A program made the position numbers and the translations under genes. From the NCBI GenBank assembly GCA_938036785.1, contig CALHWE010000011.1, positions 62,001 through 126,000 on the forward strand: a stretch of 64,000 nt of DNA. The letters run 5' to 3'. Under the pieces are notes generated by a model. The model had not been told where the DNA came from, made no database searches, and saw only the letters and a list, made by a program, of their open reading frames with translations. Numbering within the stretch: position 1 is the stretch's first letter; each line of letters opens with the position of its first letter. This document shows, piece after piece, positions 34,617-43,497 of the stretch. This DNA is from an uncultured Candidatus Saccharibacteria bacterium. Lineage in GTDB: Bacteria > Patescibacteriota > Saccharimonadia > Saccharimonadales > Saccharimonadaceae.

Positions 34617-35297
34617 ATGAGTGTAAAAATCACAATACCGACCTACCTTGCCACCCTCCTTGCTCCGCATACCTGTTGTGGTTGCAACATCGTTGGGACA
34701 CTGCTCTGTGATAATTGTAAAAACGACATCATTCGCGACCCACTCTACCGTTGCCTGGAATGTGGCCAGCCCACCCTGTCTGGCCAGTGCCAAACCTGCT
34801 CGCTGCCCTATGCGGCTGCCTGGTGTGCCCTGCAGCGTGAGAGTGCGCTAGAGCGACTGATCGACCGCTATAAGTTTGAGCGTGCCCAGGCGGCTCAGCA
34901 CACCCTGGCAGACTTACTCGACGCTGTCACGCCGCCACTACCAGCCGATACCATCATTGTGCCTATCCCAACCATTCCGGCTCACCAGCGCCAACGTGGG
35001 TATGACCACTGCCGGTTGCTAGCTCAAGCCTTTGCCCGGCTGCGCGGCCTACCCTGCCAGCCAGTTCTCACGCGCGCTCAGCGCAGTGTGCAGCTGGGGA
35101 GTAGCCGTACCCAGCGCCAGCAGCAAGCCCGCCAAGCATTCGCCTGCCCACGCGCGCTTTCATCAGAGGCCACCTATTGCCTTATTGATGATATTTCTAC
35201 AACGGGGGCAACGATCCGCTATGCCGCGCGTTGCCTCCGCACTGCTGGTGCACGGCAGGTTATTGCTGTGGTGGTGGCCCATCAGCCGTTTGGATAG
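34617..35297 (+). CDS. comF: ComF-like phosphoribosyltransferase
   Basis: The protein has 226 aa. The N-terminal double zinc ribbon (CCGC ... CDNC and CLECG ... CQTC) is complete. The type I phosphoribosyltransferase domain includes the ComF motif PIPTIPAHQRQRGYDH and the PRPP loop CLIDDISTTGATIRYAA. In competent bacteria ComF works in the cytoplasm during uptake of transforming DNA, and Saccharibacteria often keep competence genes. TATAAT (34595-34600) is followed by a very short leader with GGAGAGG. Confidence 0.9.
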   Translation: MSVKITIPTYLATLLAPHTCCGCNIVGTLLCDNCKNDIIRDPLYRCLECGQPTLSGQCQTCSLPYAAAWCALQRESALERLIDRYKFERAQAAQHTLADLLDAVTPPLPADTIIVPIPTIPAHQRQRGYDHCRLLAQAFARLRGLPCQPVLTRAQRSVQLGSSRTQRQQQARQAFACPRALSSEATYCLIDDISTTGATIRYAARCLRTAGARQVIAVVVAHQPFG

Positions 35298-35390
35298 TTG
35301 GTCATTTGGTGGTAGCTTCTTTAGGGTATATCGATAAAAACAACCCTCGTCTTTTGCCCTGCTTCATCTCATGCTATAATAAGCGAGACT

Positions 35391-35479
35391 GGAGAGATGA
35401 CCGAGTGGTTGAAGGTACCGGTCTTGAAAACCGGCGTAGGCATCCCCTACCGTGGGTTCGAATCCCACTCTCTCCGCCA
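35391..35479 (+). tRNA. tRNA-Ser(TGA)
   Basis: A GGAGAGA/TCTCTCC acceptor, anticodon loop CTTGAAA (TGA), long variable arm (GTAGG/CCTAC), GGTTCGAATC T-arm and encoded CCA. TATAAT lies at 35375-35380. Confidence 0.96.
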
Positions 35480-35495
35480 TATTGGGCTTACTCGA

Positions 35496-35530
35496 ACCCT
35501 CGGTAGCAGGTGCGCTGCCGAGGGTATTTT
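35496..35530 (+). terminator. Terminator of tRNA-Ser(TGA)
   Basis: A 12-pair stem ACCCTCGGTAGC with GCTGCCGAGGGT, then ATTTTAT. Confidence 0.82.
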
Positions 35531-35646
35531 ATATTGAATCAAGCCGCTACACAGCCCAGACCTCAAAGGTTCACTCTTCATCTTTCTTTATCTTATTTTT
35601 CTGCCATTCTTCTCCGATGGAGTATGCCCTGAGTTCTACTCTATGC

Positions 35647-35652
35647 TATACT
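35647..35652 (+). promoter_or_regulatory. -10 element of the gene at 35659 (leaderless)
   Basis: TATACT ends six bases before the ATG. Confidence 0.55.
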
Positions 35653-35658
35653 AAACAT

Positions 35659-36294
35659 ATGCAGCCATCGCAATTCGATCAGCCATCAGCTTCAGATGCA
35701 GCCGACCCGTCGCGCACTGCTCGTGCCGAGACGCAGGCTACAGATGAGCCTAACCCACCGCTCGAGATTCGCCGTGGGCCGAGTGAGGCCAATAGTAATT
35801 CGTCGCAGGTTTCGCCCTTTCCCGACCCCACCGAGCCACTTCTCATCTGGCAAGAGCGTGAGGTGAACGACACCACTCGCCCCCGTGGCTGGTATATCAT
35901 TTTTGGTGTGGTTGTGGTGGTACTCTTCGCGATTTCGATCTTCTTGTTTAAGTCCTACACCTTTGCGCTGCTTATTCCCATTATGGCGGTGGCATTGATC
36001 GTCTCGCTGCAGCGGCCAGCTGCTTTGCTAAACTACAGCGCTAGCCACGCCGAGGTGGTGATAGGCCAGCGTACCTATTCGTACGACACCTTCCGCTCCT
36101 TTAGCGTTACTGCCAAACCCACGCAAAATTGGATCACGCTCATCCCGCGCAAACGCTTCGCTATGCCCATCGTCATGTACTTCCCCGAGGATGTGGGCGA
36201 GCAGCTGGTTGATCTCATCGCCTCTCACCTACCCATGAGCGAGCGCAAGCCCGATTTGCTTGAGCGGCTGATTATTTACCTGCGGCTACAGTAG
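35659..36294 (+). CDS. Two-helix membrane protein with PH-like domain
   Basis: The protein has 211 aa. Residues 1-70 are acidic and disordered. Two adjacent membrane helices (GWYIIFGVVVVVLFAISIFLF and FALLIPIMAVALIVSL) are followed by a cytoplasmic beta-rich domain of about 90 residues (AEVVIGQRTYSYDTFRSFSV ... VMYFPEDVGEQLVDLIASHLP) with the look of a bacterial PH-like module. The arrangement is frequent in Patescibacteria genomes as a hypothetical protein. The start is set by TATACT six bases upstream; the upstream frame would read through the tRNA-Ser gene. Confidence 0.72.
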   Translation: MQPSQFDQPSASDAADPSRTARAETQATDEPNPPLEIRRGPSEANSNSSQVSPFPDPTEPLLIWQEREVNDTTRPRGWYIIFGVVVVVLFAISIFLFKSYTFALLIPIMAVALIVSLQRPAALLNYSASHAEVVIGQRTYSYDTFRSFSVTAKPTQNWITLIPRKRFAMPIVMYFPEDVGEQLVDLIASHLPMSERKPDLLERLIIYLRLQ

Positions 36295-36480
36295 TAGTTT
36301 TGTACTATTATTTATCTTATGTTTTCTCCGTATTCTGCTTATGTAAGTATCTCTCATTTTTTAGAACTAATTTGAAACTCCTATCTTGTTTCTATGCAAA
36401 TATCACACTGTAAATTGTATTGATGAGGGTTGTATTACTGGACGACCTGTTCTAGTACAACTTGTGATATAATATCTGTC

Positions 36481-37437
36481 ATGAGTGAGTTACTCGAAAA
36501 AATTGACCCTATAGACCTAAATGCCATCACCCCACCAGGTCAGGTTTGTACTGAGTTATTAGATTCTGCTTATATTGCTAATAGCCAGTTATCAAGTGAC
36601 AAAGCACCTGTTAGCTTACTCTTCTCTCAATGGTCGGACTACTCTCTACGGATAAAACAACAGACAAGAACAGATATAGTAGCCAGCCACACCGAAGGAA
36701 TGGCTATTGCGATAGATAATCCTGGAGTGAGCCCAAGCGCAAATCCTATGGACTCAAAAATGAGAAGTGCTTTATGTGAAGGTAATTTAGCAAAGGTATC
36801 AAAATTACAATGGGATACTATTGGTGAAGCATTGGATAGTAAAGGGCGCAGTTTTAATGATATAGAAAGATTGATTGGGTACTCAATGGGTTCACACTTG
36901 GCTGTGTCAGCAGCGAAGCATGCTCCAGGAGAGGTAAATTTAGCACAATTAGATCTATTTGAAATCCCAGGACTGGATAAAAAATCTAATCTATCCCTAT
37001 CGATGGCTAGGCTGGCCTTAAGTTTTCTGGCTCACGGCGGCACCAAACTATCAGAAACCATCGCATCAAATCCTGACTGGGCAGCCGAGTGTCGCACCGA
37101 GAGTCCATTATTACTGCCTAAAATGATAATACAACGACCAGCAGGCTTATGGCAATATCCTCGAGCCATAGTTCATCCGCATAATAATATTGTCGATGAT
37201 TTGTTAAGTGCCAAACATCACTCACTTAGTGAAGCCATAATCACAGTAAACGCAACCGATGCCGATAAAATAAGTCCCCTTAAGTATAATAAACAGCTGG
37301 TTCAACAGTTAGGTTTAGCTGGTATGTCAGTACGAGGTTTTGAAATTATGGATTCGGTACATGCTTCCCAAGACAATATGGCTTGGTGGAAGGGTGTTTT
37401 AGAGCAAGTTGATGATCGAGTGGGTAATCGGAGTTAG
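36481..37437 (+). CDS. Alpha/beta-hydrolase-like protein
   Basis: The protein has 318 aa. The nucleophile elbow GYSMG (S135) follows a helix, an upstream DNPGVSPSANPM segment resembles the oxyanion loop (D-x-PG-x-G/S) of alpha/beta hydrolases, and a late H in DSVHASQDNM may be the catalytic His. There is no signal peptide, so it is intracellular. Codon use is more AT-rich than in flanking genes. TATAAT ends seven bases before the ATG (leaderless). The substrate is unknown. Confidence 0.65.
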   Translation: MSELLEKIDPIDLNAITPPGQVCTELLDSAYIANSQLSSDKAPVSLLFSQWSDYSLRIKQQTRTDIVASHTEGMAIAIDNPGVSPSANPMDSKMRSALCEGNLAKVSKLQWDTIGEALDSKGRSFNDIERLIGYSMGSHLAVSAAKHAPGEVNLAQLDLFEIPGLDKKSNLSLSMARLALSFLAHGGTKLSETIASNPDWAAECRTESPLLLPKMIIQRPAGLWQYPRAIVHPHNNIVDDLLSAKHHSLSEAIITVNATDADKISPLKYNKQLVQQLGLAGMSVRGFEIMDSVHASQDNMAWWKGVLEQVDDRVGNRS

Positions 37438-37493
37438 AGCAGACCTTAAGCGTAAGAAAGCGGCTAGGTGTTCATTTAGGTTAACTTGGCGTC

Positions 37494-37522
37494 TTGCCCT
37501 CGGCGCACCTCTGTGCTACAAT
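37494..37522 (+). promoter_or_regulatory. Promoter upstream of tRNA-Arg
   Basis: TTGCCC, 17-bp spacer, TACAAT. The leader to the tRNA would be about 65 bases. Confidence 0.5.
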
Positions 37523-37590
37523 AATAAGCGATCTGGTATCATCCAGTGCACCTTATAGTTTGGTCTGGGCAACATTTGTTTCCCAGGTAT

Positions 37591-37667
37591 GCACTCGTAG
37601 CTCAGCTGGATAGAGCGTTGGCTTGCGGAGCCAAAGGTCGTGCGTTCGAATCGCGCCGAGTGTACCA
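37591..37667 (+). tRNA. tRNA-Arg(GCG)
   Basis: GCACTCG/CGAGTGT acceptor, AGCTCAGCTGGATAGAGC D-arm, anticodon stem TTGGC/GCCAA with loop TTGCGGA giving GCG, T-arm GTTCGAATC and encoded CCA. The anticodon GCG differs from the usual bacterial ACG (inosine) for CGN codons. Confidence 0.93.
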
Positions 37668-37678
37668 TAGAGAATACT

Positions 37679-37711
37679 AACTCAGTATGTTGTTGCATGC
37701 TGAGTTTTTTA
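37679..37711 (+). terminator. Terminator of tRNA-Arg
   Basis: AACTCAGTATG with CATGCTGAGTT stem and loop, then a T run. Confidence 0.85.
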
Positions 37712-37955
37712 TTATTACAAAAATAGAGTGCACGCTTTTCCAAATACCAAATTGTGTCTTATTTAACCCTTGCTCTTGCAGTATTACGCATTCATCATAT
37801 CTACGCCTCAAAATCCCAGTCATTCTCATGTCTCTTCCCTAGCATTTACTTCTATAAATCACCACCCCATAGCATGATTTGTAGCACAGCCATGGGTATA
37901 AATATTGCCTACGATAGAGCGCGCCAGCAGCTCGAAGAGCACTCCTTTTCACACC
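37712..37955. other. Intergenic region, 244 bp, nothing recognised
   Basis: The open frame on the plus strand has no ribosome site and runs into the convergent gene. No repeat or RNA gene is visible. Confidence 0.5.
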
Positions 37956-37985
37956 AAAAAGCCGAGCGATTCTGCTCGGCTTTTT
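37956..37985. terminator. Bidirectional terminator
   Basis: AAAAAGCCGAGC/GCTCGGCTTTTT, a 12-bp perfect stem with a 6-base loop and T runs on both strands; it ends the beta-helix/LRR gene on the minus strand. Confidence 0.9.
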
Positions 37986-38020
37986 GTGTACGCTACCAGA
38001 CTTGGCTGATGGGGAGGAAC

Positions 38021-40888
38021 CTAGTCTATGCGGCGCTTTTCGAGTTTGAGTGTGCCAATGGCGGCGCTATCGGCAGCACTTAGCTTGACGCCAGTGAGGC
38101 GAAGCTTCTTGAGGCTGCCAAATGTCGCTAGTTGGCTGCCGTTGGCTAGTGCGGTCTTGCGGCTGTAGTCGTAGAGCGAGAGCGACTCCAGGCTACCCTT
38201 GCTGGCTGCGACGTCGGCAACGTCTAGCACGAAGCCATCTTTGCCCGAGAGCGAGACCCGCTTGAGGTGCGCCAGCTTAGCAAGTGGCTTGGTGGAGGCA
38301 ATTGGGTTGCCCGAGACCATCACAAGCTTGAGGTTTGCCAGGCCAGCGATTGGATCGAGCGACTCAATCTGGTTGGAATGAGCGGTCAGCGACGTAAGCT
38401 TGGTTAGCTTAGCGAGCGGCGCGAGGCTCTTCACCTTGTTGCCATCAATTGCAAGCCAGTCGAGGTTCGTTGCTGCCTCAAGACCAGTCAGGTCGGCCGC
38501 TTTGCGGTCATCTGCTGCATCACCCGGCAGGATGAGCGACAAGCCAGTTAGCTTTTGCATCTCACCCGCTGTTACGTCCTGTGAGGCGCTGCGATGTGCG
38601 CCAAGGGTCTCAGACAGGCGCTTGTTGATTGCCTCCTTGAGGCGAGCGTCTGGGACCGACACAACGCTGTTGTCGCTCTTGGTGTCGGCCTCAGCGGTTT
38701 GGGCTGCATGAGCAGTGTCAGCTTTACTGGCGCTGCCCATGCCCGGCGCTTTTGGGTTCGCTTGCCCGTTGGTGGTTGCGCCGTTGGCGTTATTTTGTTG
38801 TGGAGTACTACTACTCTTGCTGCTGACGTTTGGCTCGCCACCAGTCATGTTGGCATTGACCAATGCACCGCGGTTCACCTTGGTGCCAGCCTTCACGGTT
38901 GCGCCGCTTGGGTCGATTGCCTTCGCAACGTCGGCAGGCAGTTCCTTACCACTGTTGGCAGCTGGGCTTCCAGCCTTGATGGTGTAGTTACTCTTGTTGT
39001 AGTCGTTGTTGTTCGCAGCTTCGCTGGTGAAGAATGGGTTGGCACTGCGTGAGCCAGTTTGGTCGAGCGAGTTGCGCTCTAGGCCATCAATCGCCTTGCT
39101 GACCCGGCCATCCTTAGCAATGTCTGATGTTTTACTAAAGAGAACATCGATCGGCGCGTCCGTCTGAGCCAAGTCCCAGGTAAAGACAGTCTTGTCGACA
39201 TTGGTATCGTTGCGGTAGTAGACGTTGTAGTCGAGGCCAGCAAACATCTCATTCGTACCAACCTTTGGTCCGCCAATGTTGGCACCACCCTTGGTGCGGA
39301 CACCGTATGCCCAGTATGGGCTGTCGCCATCCTTGGCGGTTGCGGCACGCGATGAGATGATGTTGTTGTACATCTCTGTGCCCGTTGTGTCCCAGCTCAG
39401 GCCCTTGGCTTGCGACCAGCTCTCTGGTGCAGTACAGGTGCTGCCTTGGTAGGCATTACAACCCTTGCTACGGGTATCCTCACGGATGCGGATTGGGTAC
39501 GCGGTGCGTGAGATAGAGTTGTTGTAGATCTTCGTCTTGCTACTACCCGACACTAAGATACCAGAGCCCGAACCCTCAATAATGTTCGAGGCGATGATAC
39601 CAGTGTGTGACACCTCGTAGAAGATCGCCATCTGCACGTTAGTGAAGTAGTTGTTGACGATGTTGGTGTTGATACACCCTTCATCACACCAGAAGCCTGG
39701 CAGCTGGTGACGCTTGGCTACAGCGATGTCGGAGTTGGTCGAGCCAGACTTCGAGTAGTCCACTACGTTGTTGCGGAAGGTGAAGTTCTCGGCGTGAGTT
39801 ACCTTCACATCGGCCATACCACACCACGAAGTACAGTAGCTACCGTTCGTTTCGAAGCCAGCGGCGTTGTTGTTGCTAAAGGTATTGTTTTCAAATACGG
39901 CATTCTCAATGCGGTTTGCGCCAGCACCATTACCCCCGTTGTCGAGGAATTGGCTGTTCTTCACCACACTGCCCGACGCTTTGTCGAGGAATAGCCCCGA
40001 GTTCGAGTTCTGCGCCACGATCACATCTTGCACCAGCGAGTTTTTCCCGTTGATGGAGATGGCAATTGGCCCAGCCTTGTCATCTAGCTGAGGGTCTTTA
40101 AAGCCCCAGGTTTGGTTTGGCGCGTATTGTGCAATATTAATACCCTGCAGCTTGAAGTTCTCACCTGTTGTGGTAAAGGCGCGGGTGCGCTGCGAGATCT
40201 CTGTTGTGCCAGCCGTTGGGTCAGAACCTAGGTAGTAACTGACGGTGTCTTGCCGGCCTGGATTGAAGTGCCCACCACTACGCGTTGTCTGGGTGGCATC
40301 CTCTACATAGAACTTGCCTGGGCCGACCTCAGCCTTGCTGCCGACCTGCGTCAGTGGCTTGTCGTTAATAAAGACCTGCTCTGGGTAGGCAGCCATGCCC
40401 TCGACTTCTGGCTTGATGTTGGTCGTACAGACGTGGCAGAAGTTCTGGAAGTTGCCAGTGGCCTTCCACATATTACCTTCGCGCGACCAGTTGGTCACAA
40501 CGTCGCTACCCTTCAGCCATACCTCAGCGTTTGGTGCTGCCTGCATGGTGACATTCTTCTTCGTCACAAAGAAGTGTGGCTCACGGTAGATACCACTCTT
40601 TGCCACCACTGTTCCGCCGTCGCCGATCTTCGTCACGGCACGGCCAAAGCTCTTGTACGGTGCTGACTCACTTCCGTTACCCTTGTTGTCATCCCCGTTG
40701 GGCGACACCCAGGCTACGTTGGCGTTCGGCACAGCGTAATTTGCCTTGATATAATTATAGTTTTTATTCAGACCGGCTGCGTTCACCGAATTGAGGCCAT
40801 AAAAAAGCCCGCCTATAGCGAGCCCACTCACAGCCACAACCGATGCGATGCGCATGACGATCCCACGTTTTTGACGTCTAATCTTCAC
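38021..40888 (-). CDS. Secreted beta-helix plus leucine-rich-repeat protein
   Basis: The protein has 955 aa. Signal sequence or membrane anchor (residues 10-38), then a right-handed parallel beta-helix of about 600 residues: WVSPNGDDNKGNGSESAPYK opens it as in DUF1565/pectate-lyase-like proteins, with repeated N-N-x-F/I coils and several Cys pairs. A Ser/Asn/Gln-rich hinge (about 690-760) leads to an internalin-like LRR domain (repeats of L-x-x-L-x-x-L with N-x-I/P) to the end. It has no LPXTG or C-terminal helix. GTG start with GGAGG upstream; promoter TTGACC-16-TAGAAT at 40939-40966. Likely a surface glycan-binding or glycan-cleaving adhesin; no lyase active site could be assigned. Confidence 0.82.
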   Translation of the reverse strand: MKIRRQKRGIVMRIASVVAVSGLAIGGLFYGLNSVNAAGLNKNYNYIKANYAVPNANVAWVSPNGDDNKGNGSESAPYKSFGRAVTKIGDGGTVVAKSGIYREPHFFVTKKNVTMQAAPNAEVWLKGSDVVTNWSREGNMWKATGNFQNFCHVCTTNIKPEVEGMAAYPEQVFINDKPLTQVGSKAEVGPGKFYVEDATQTTRSGGHFNPGRQDTVSYYLGSDPTAGTTEISQRTRAFTTTGENFKLQGINIAQYAPNQTWGFKDPQLDDKAGPIAISINGKNSLVQDVIVAQNSNSGLFLDKASGSVVKNSQFLDNGGNGAGANRIENAVFENNTFSNNNAAGFETNGSYCTSWCGMADVKVTHAENFTFRNNVVDYSKSGSTNSDIAVAKRHQLPGFWCDEGCINTNIVNNYFTNVQMAIFYEVSHTGIIASNIIEGSGSGILVSGSSKTKIYNNSISRTAYPIRIREDTRSKGCNAYQGSTCTAPESWSQAKGLSWDTTGTEMYNNIISSRAATAKDGDSPYWAYGVRTKGGANIGGPKVGTNEMFAGLDYNVYYRNDTNVDKTVFTWDLAQTDAPIDVLFSKTSDIAKDGRVSKAIDGLERNSLDQTGSRSANPFFTSEAANNNDYNKSNYTIKAGSPAANSGKELPADVAKAIDPSGATVKAGTKVNRGALVNANMTGGEPNVSSKSSSTPQQNNANGATTNGQANPKAPGMGSASKADTAHAAQTAEADTKSDNSVVSVPDARLKEAINKRLSETLGAHRSASQDVTAGEMQKLTGLSLILPGDAADDRKAADLTGLEAATNLDWLAIDGNKVKSLAPLAKLTKLTSLTAHSNQIESLDPIAGLANLKLVMVSGNPIASTKPLAKLAHLKRVSLSGKDGFVLDVADVAASKGSLESLSLYDYSRKTALANGSQLATFGSLKKLRLTGVKLSAADSAAIGTLKLEKRRID

Positions 40889-40938
40889 TGCTCTTTCCTC
40901 CCCTTGTCGGTTGGCGTTAGATTTACGTTACAAAGACT

Positions 40939-40966
40939 ATTCTATCATAATGGCCGCACTGGTCAA
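40939..40966 (-). promoter_or_regulatory. Promoter of the beta-helix/LRR gene
   Basis: On the minus strand TTGACC, 16-bp spacer, TAGAAT, about 50 bp before the start. Confidence 0.55.
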
Positions 40967-41343
40967 TTAACCATAACCCGCATAACTGCACAATCCTGTG
41001 ATGTACGCCTCGCTCAACACCCATACTTCGCCTCTCTCGCCAGTCGTGTGCTTGTACCGTACATATATAGATCATACCCCAGATAGAGCTCTTGACATAT
41101 TCGATACTTCGCATGTATTGAATACATCACTTATTTCACCAAGATCCACACAAATAAAAATATCATTGTAATATCTACAATGATTCATTCATCTAGCCTT
41201 TGTGTTGCTTTTATGCTAAAACTATAGATTGCTAAGCAACCTCAGCATTCGTCTCATTTAGCTTGTCATTATTGAGTTATATACGCCACTCGGTTGTTTT
41301 CGTCATACATAACCGAGCTGATAGCCAATAGCTCTAACAATCC
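40967..41343. other. Intergenic region, 377 bp, no gene seen
   Basis: AT-rich; no coding frame with a start site, no RNA gene recognised. Confidence 0.5.
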
Positions 41344-41436
41344 TGGCGGAGGAGGGGAGATTCGAACTCCCGCTGCAGGTCTCCCCACACTAACGATTTA
41401 GCAAACCGTCCCCTTCAGCCACTTGGGTACTCCTCC
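41344..41436 (-). tRNA. tRNA-Ser(GCT)
   Basis: On the minus strand GGAGGAG acceptor, D-arm ending CCAAGTGGCTGAAGGGGA, anticodon loop TTGCTAA (GCT), long variable arm, T-arm GTTCGAATC, discriminator G and encoded CCA. Confidence 0.95.
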
Positions 41437-41813
41437 AGCGTGTCGGATTGTGCACCAACGTGCACTGGCTATTGTAGCATAGGTCAGGCAATTGCGCTAG
41501 CCATTTGTGAGGTGCAATTTTACCCCTACTTCGCCGCGGTGTCGTGAGCTATATATTTCCTGCATTCCCCTTCCCTCCCCTTTATCAAGCAATATAAATA
41601 AGTAGACTGCCAAGCGCGTCCCACTAACATACCAATTCCTCACGTTAAGCTTCAAGATACCGTCATAATAGCAAGCTTTCAAGACGCTACTAGCAAAAGA
41701 GATGAAGGAAGCAAGCCACCACAGTACCACAAGCTGAGAAATTTCACCGCTTTCCTCTCGACAAAAAAAACGCCATATCGTATAATTACAAGATAAAAGG
41801 AGCTAAGTTTATT
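41437..41813. other. Intergenic region, 377 bp
   Basis: Contains TATAAT in its last 40 bp (promoter of pilin copy 7) and AAAAGGAG as a distant ribosome site. A 77-codon minus-strand frame here has no start signal and is not accepted. Confidence 0.45.
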
Positions 41814-42242
41814 ATGCTAAAAAAATGTCTACTATCTATCAGTGCTCTTGCCCTCATCGGGGGTGGGATAATTGCTGCTGCGCCGCCCAGCGCTGCAATC
41901 GGCGGCGTGTCAGATGGTGCCAGCCGCTCACGGGGCAAAGACCAGCCAGCCGATCTCTTTGGTGACGCCGGTATCTTCACACGGGTAAGCAACATCATGC
42001 TCTTCCTCGTTGGAGCTATCGCGGTTATCATGATCATCTTCGGTGGTATTCGCTATGTCGTCTCTGGTGGTAATTCATCACAGGTACAAGGCGCGAAGAA
42101 TACTATCATGTACGCTCTGGTCGGTGTCGTGGTGGCGCTGCTAGCCTATGCGGCGGTGAACTTCGTCATCAACACTATCATCCCTGGTGGTAACATCAAC
42201 ACTACTACCAATAGCAGCAACACTGGTGCTTCGACCACCTAG
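41814..42242 (+). CDS. T4SS pilin-like protein, copy 7 (orphan locus)
   Basis: The protein has 142 aa. Signal peptide (LLSISALALIGGGIIAAAPPSAA), short charged N-terminus without Cys, helix 1 (VSNIMLFLVGAIAVIMIIFGG), loop GNSSQVQGAKNTIMYALV and helix 2, then a Thr/Asn/Ser tail. It belongs with copies 5 and 6 by sequence, but lies 8 kb away, between two tRNA-Ser genes, with its own TATAAT promoter and terminator. Separate control suggests an alternative pilin or a silent-copy reservoir. Confidence 0.78.
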   Translation: MLKKCLLSISALALIGGGIIAAAPPSAAIGGVSDGASRSRGKDQPADLFGDAGIFTRVSNIMLFLVGAIAVIMIIFGGIRYVVSGGNSSQVQGAKNTIMYALVGVVVALLAYAAVNFVINTIIPGGNINTTTNSSNTGASTT

Positions 42243-42278
42243 CCAATACTACTTGGCTCTCTTCTCACACAAACATAT

Positions 42279-42305
42279 GCGCACACCATCGCGGTGTGCG
42301 CTTTT
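42279..42305 (+). terminator. Terminator of pilin copy 7
   Basis: Perfect GCGCACACC/GGTGTGCGC stem, loop ATCGC, TTTT. Confidence 0.88.
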
Positions 42306-42432
42306 CGTTGTTCTTGATCGAGTTTGCAAAAACAGAAAGAGAGTAAGCACAGCGTACAAAAGTAATCACATGTTTTTCGTAATAAAAAATCTACAAGCAT
42401 CATCAGCCTGTAGATTAACAGTATCAGAAACA

Positions 42433-42520
42433 TGGCGGAGAGAGAGGGATTCGAACCCTCGAAGCCTTGCGGCTTACCGCTTTTCGAGAGCGGCCAGTTC
42501 AACCACTCCTGCACCTCTCC
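42433..42520 (-). tRNA. tRNA-Ser(CGA)
   Basis: On the minus strand GGAGAGG acceptor, anticodon stem CCGCT/AGCGG with loop CTCGAAA (CGA), variable arm AGCC/GGCT, T-arm GGTTCGAATCC, discriminator G and encoded CCA. Confidence 0.95.
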
Positions 42521-42607
42521 ATGTGGTCTGCCTTCATTATAACAGATGCGCTGCCGAACGAAAATATCGCGCAGCAGATATCCTTGAGCTCCTGCCCCAC
42601 CTTCGCG

Positions 42608-42613
42608 TATACT
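42608..42613 (+). promoter_or_regulatory. -10 element of the HIT-rlmH operon (leaderless)
   Basis: TATACT ends six bases before the ATG. Confidence 0.6.
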
Positions 42614-42619
42614 AAAGCT

Positions 42620-43045
42620 ATGCAGGATTCTATTTTTACTAAGATTATCAAAGGTGAAATACCAAGCCATACGGTGTATGAGGATGAGCACGCGATTGCC
42701 TTTCTTGATATCAACCCGCTGAGTGATGGCCATGTACTGGTGGTACCCAAGCAGCAGATTGACTCGCTGTGGGCGCTCCCCACTGAGGTGTATCAGCACC
42801 TCTGGGCGGTAGCGCAACGGATTGCCCACGCGATGGAGACAGAGCTCCAGCCTGAGCGAGTCGGCGTGGTAGTGGAAGGCTTTGATGTGCCGCACGCTCA
42901 CATTCATCTCGTGCCGCTATATGACCGCGAGGTGCTGCAGCTCCATCATGGCTATCCAACCGACACCAGCGATACTCACCTATCTACCACTGCCCAGCGT
43001 CTTGCTGCAGCAGTGTCCAGCAGTAGTAGAGACGCCAACGCATGA
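42620..43045 (+). CDS. HIT family nucleotide hydrolase/transferase
   Basis: The protein has 141 aa. The fold signature starts with IFTKIIKGEIPSHTVYEDEHA and the catalytic histidine triad is HAHIHLVP near the C-terminus. Such proteins hydrolyse purine nucleotide phosphoramidates or dinucleoside polyphosphates. Leaderless start; the upstream frame runs through the tRNA-Ser gene on the other strand. The stop overlaps the rlmH start by four bases (ATGA), so the two are co-translated. Confidence 0.93.
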   Translation: MQDSIFTKIIKGEIPSHTVYEDEHAIAFLDINPLSDGHVLVVPKQQIDSLWALPTEVYQHLWAVAQRIAHAMETELQPERVGVVVEGFDVPHAHIHLVPLYDREVLQLHHGYPTDTSDTHLSTTAQRLAAAVSSSSRDANA

Positions 43046-43497
43046 TCACCATCATCGCTGTTGGCAAGCGGCACGAGCCCTGGCTAGTCGATGGCATAGC
43101 ACGCTATGAGCAACGCATGACTCGTGCCTGGCAGCTACAATGGAAGCTCATCCCGGCGAGCCAGCATAGTAGCGATGCGGCGCGCCGTGAGGAGTCGCAG
43201 CAGATTCTTCGAGTGCTTTCGCCCCAAGCATATGTTGTACTACTGGACGAGCGCGGCACAATGCTCGACTCGCCCGCCCTCTCGCGCAGCCTGCATCAGC
43301 CAATGGCGCAAGGCAAATCACTCGTACTTATCATTGGTGGAGCATACGGTGTGACAGAGGCAGTGATGGAGCGCGCCAACCTGGTGTGGTCGCTGTCTCG
43401 CCTGGTGTTTCCACATCAGCTGGTGCGACTCATCTTAGCCGAGCAACTCTACCGGGCGCAGCAGATTGCCGCTGGTCATCCGTATCACCATCAATAA
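43042..43497 (+). CDS. rlmH: 23S rRNA (pseudouridine-1915 N3)-methyltransferase
   Basis: A 151-aa SPOUT methyltransferase. MITIIAVGKRHEPWLVDGIARYEQR is the family start, VVLLDERGTMLDS and IIGGAYGV form the knotted SAM site, and WSLSRLVFPHQLVRLILAEQLYRA the C-terminal signature. It modifies helix 69 of assembled ribosomes. It is expressed with the HIT gene and convergent with the His-rich protein; the two stop codons abut. Confidence 0.95.
   Translation: MITIIAVGKRHEPWLVDGIARYEQRMTRAWQLQWKLIPASQHSSDAARREESQQILRVLSPQAYVVLLDERGTMLDSPALSRSLHQPMAQGKSLVLIIGGAYGVTEAVMERANLVWSLSRLVFPHQLVRLILAEQLYRAQQIAAGHPYHHQ

Noticed and set aside
41497..41730. 77-codon minus-strand frame between tRNA-Ser(GCT) and pilin copy 7
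   Set aside because: No ribosome site or -10 element at the proper spacing, and composition typical of non-coding DNA.
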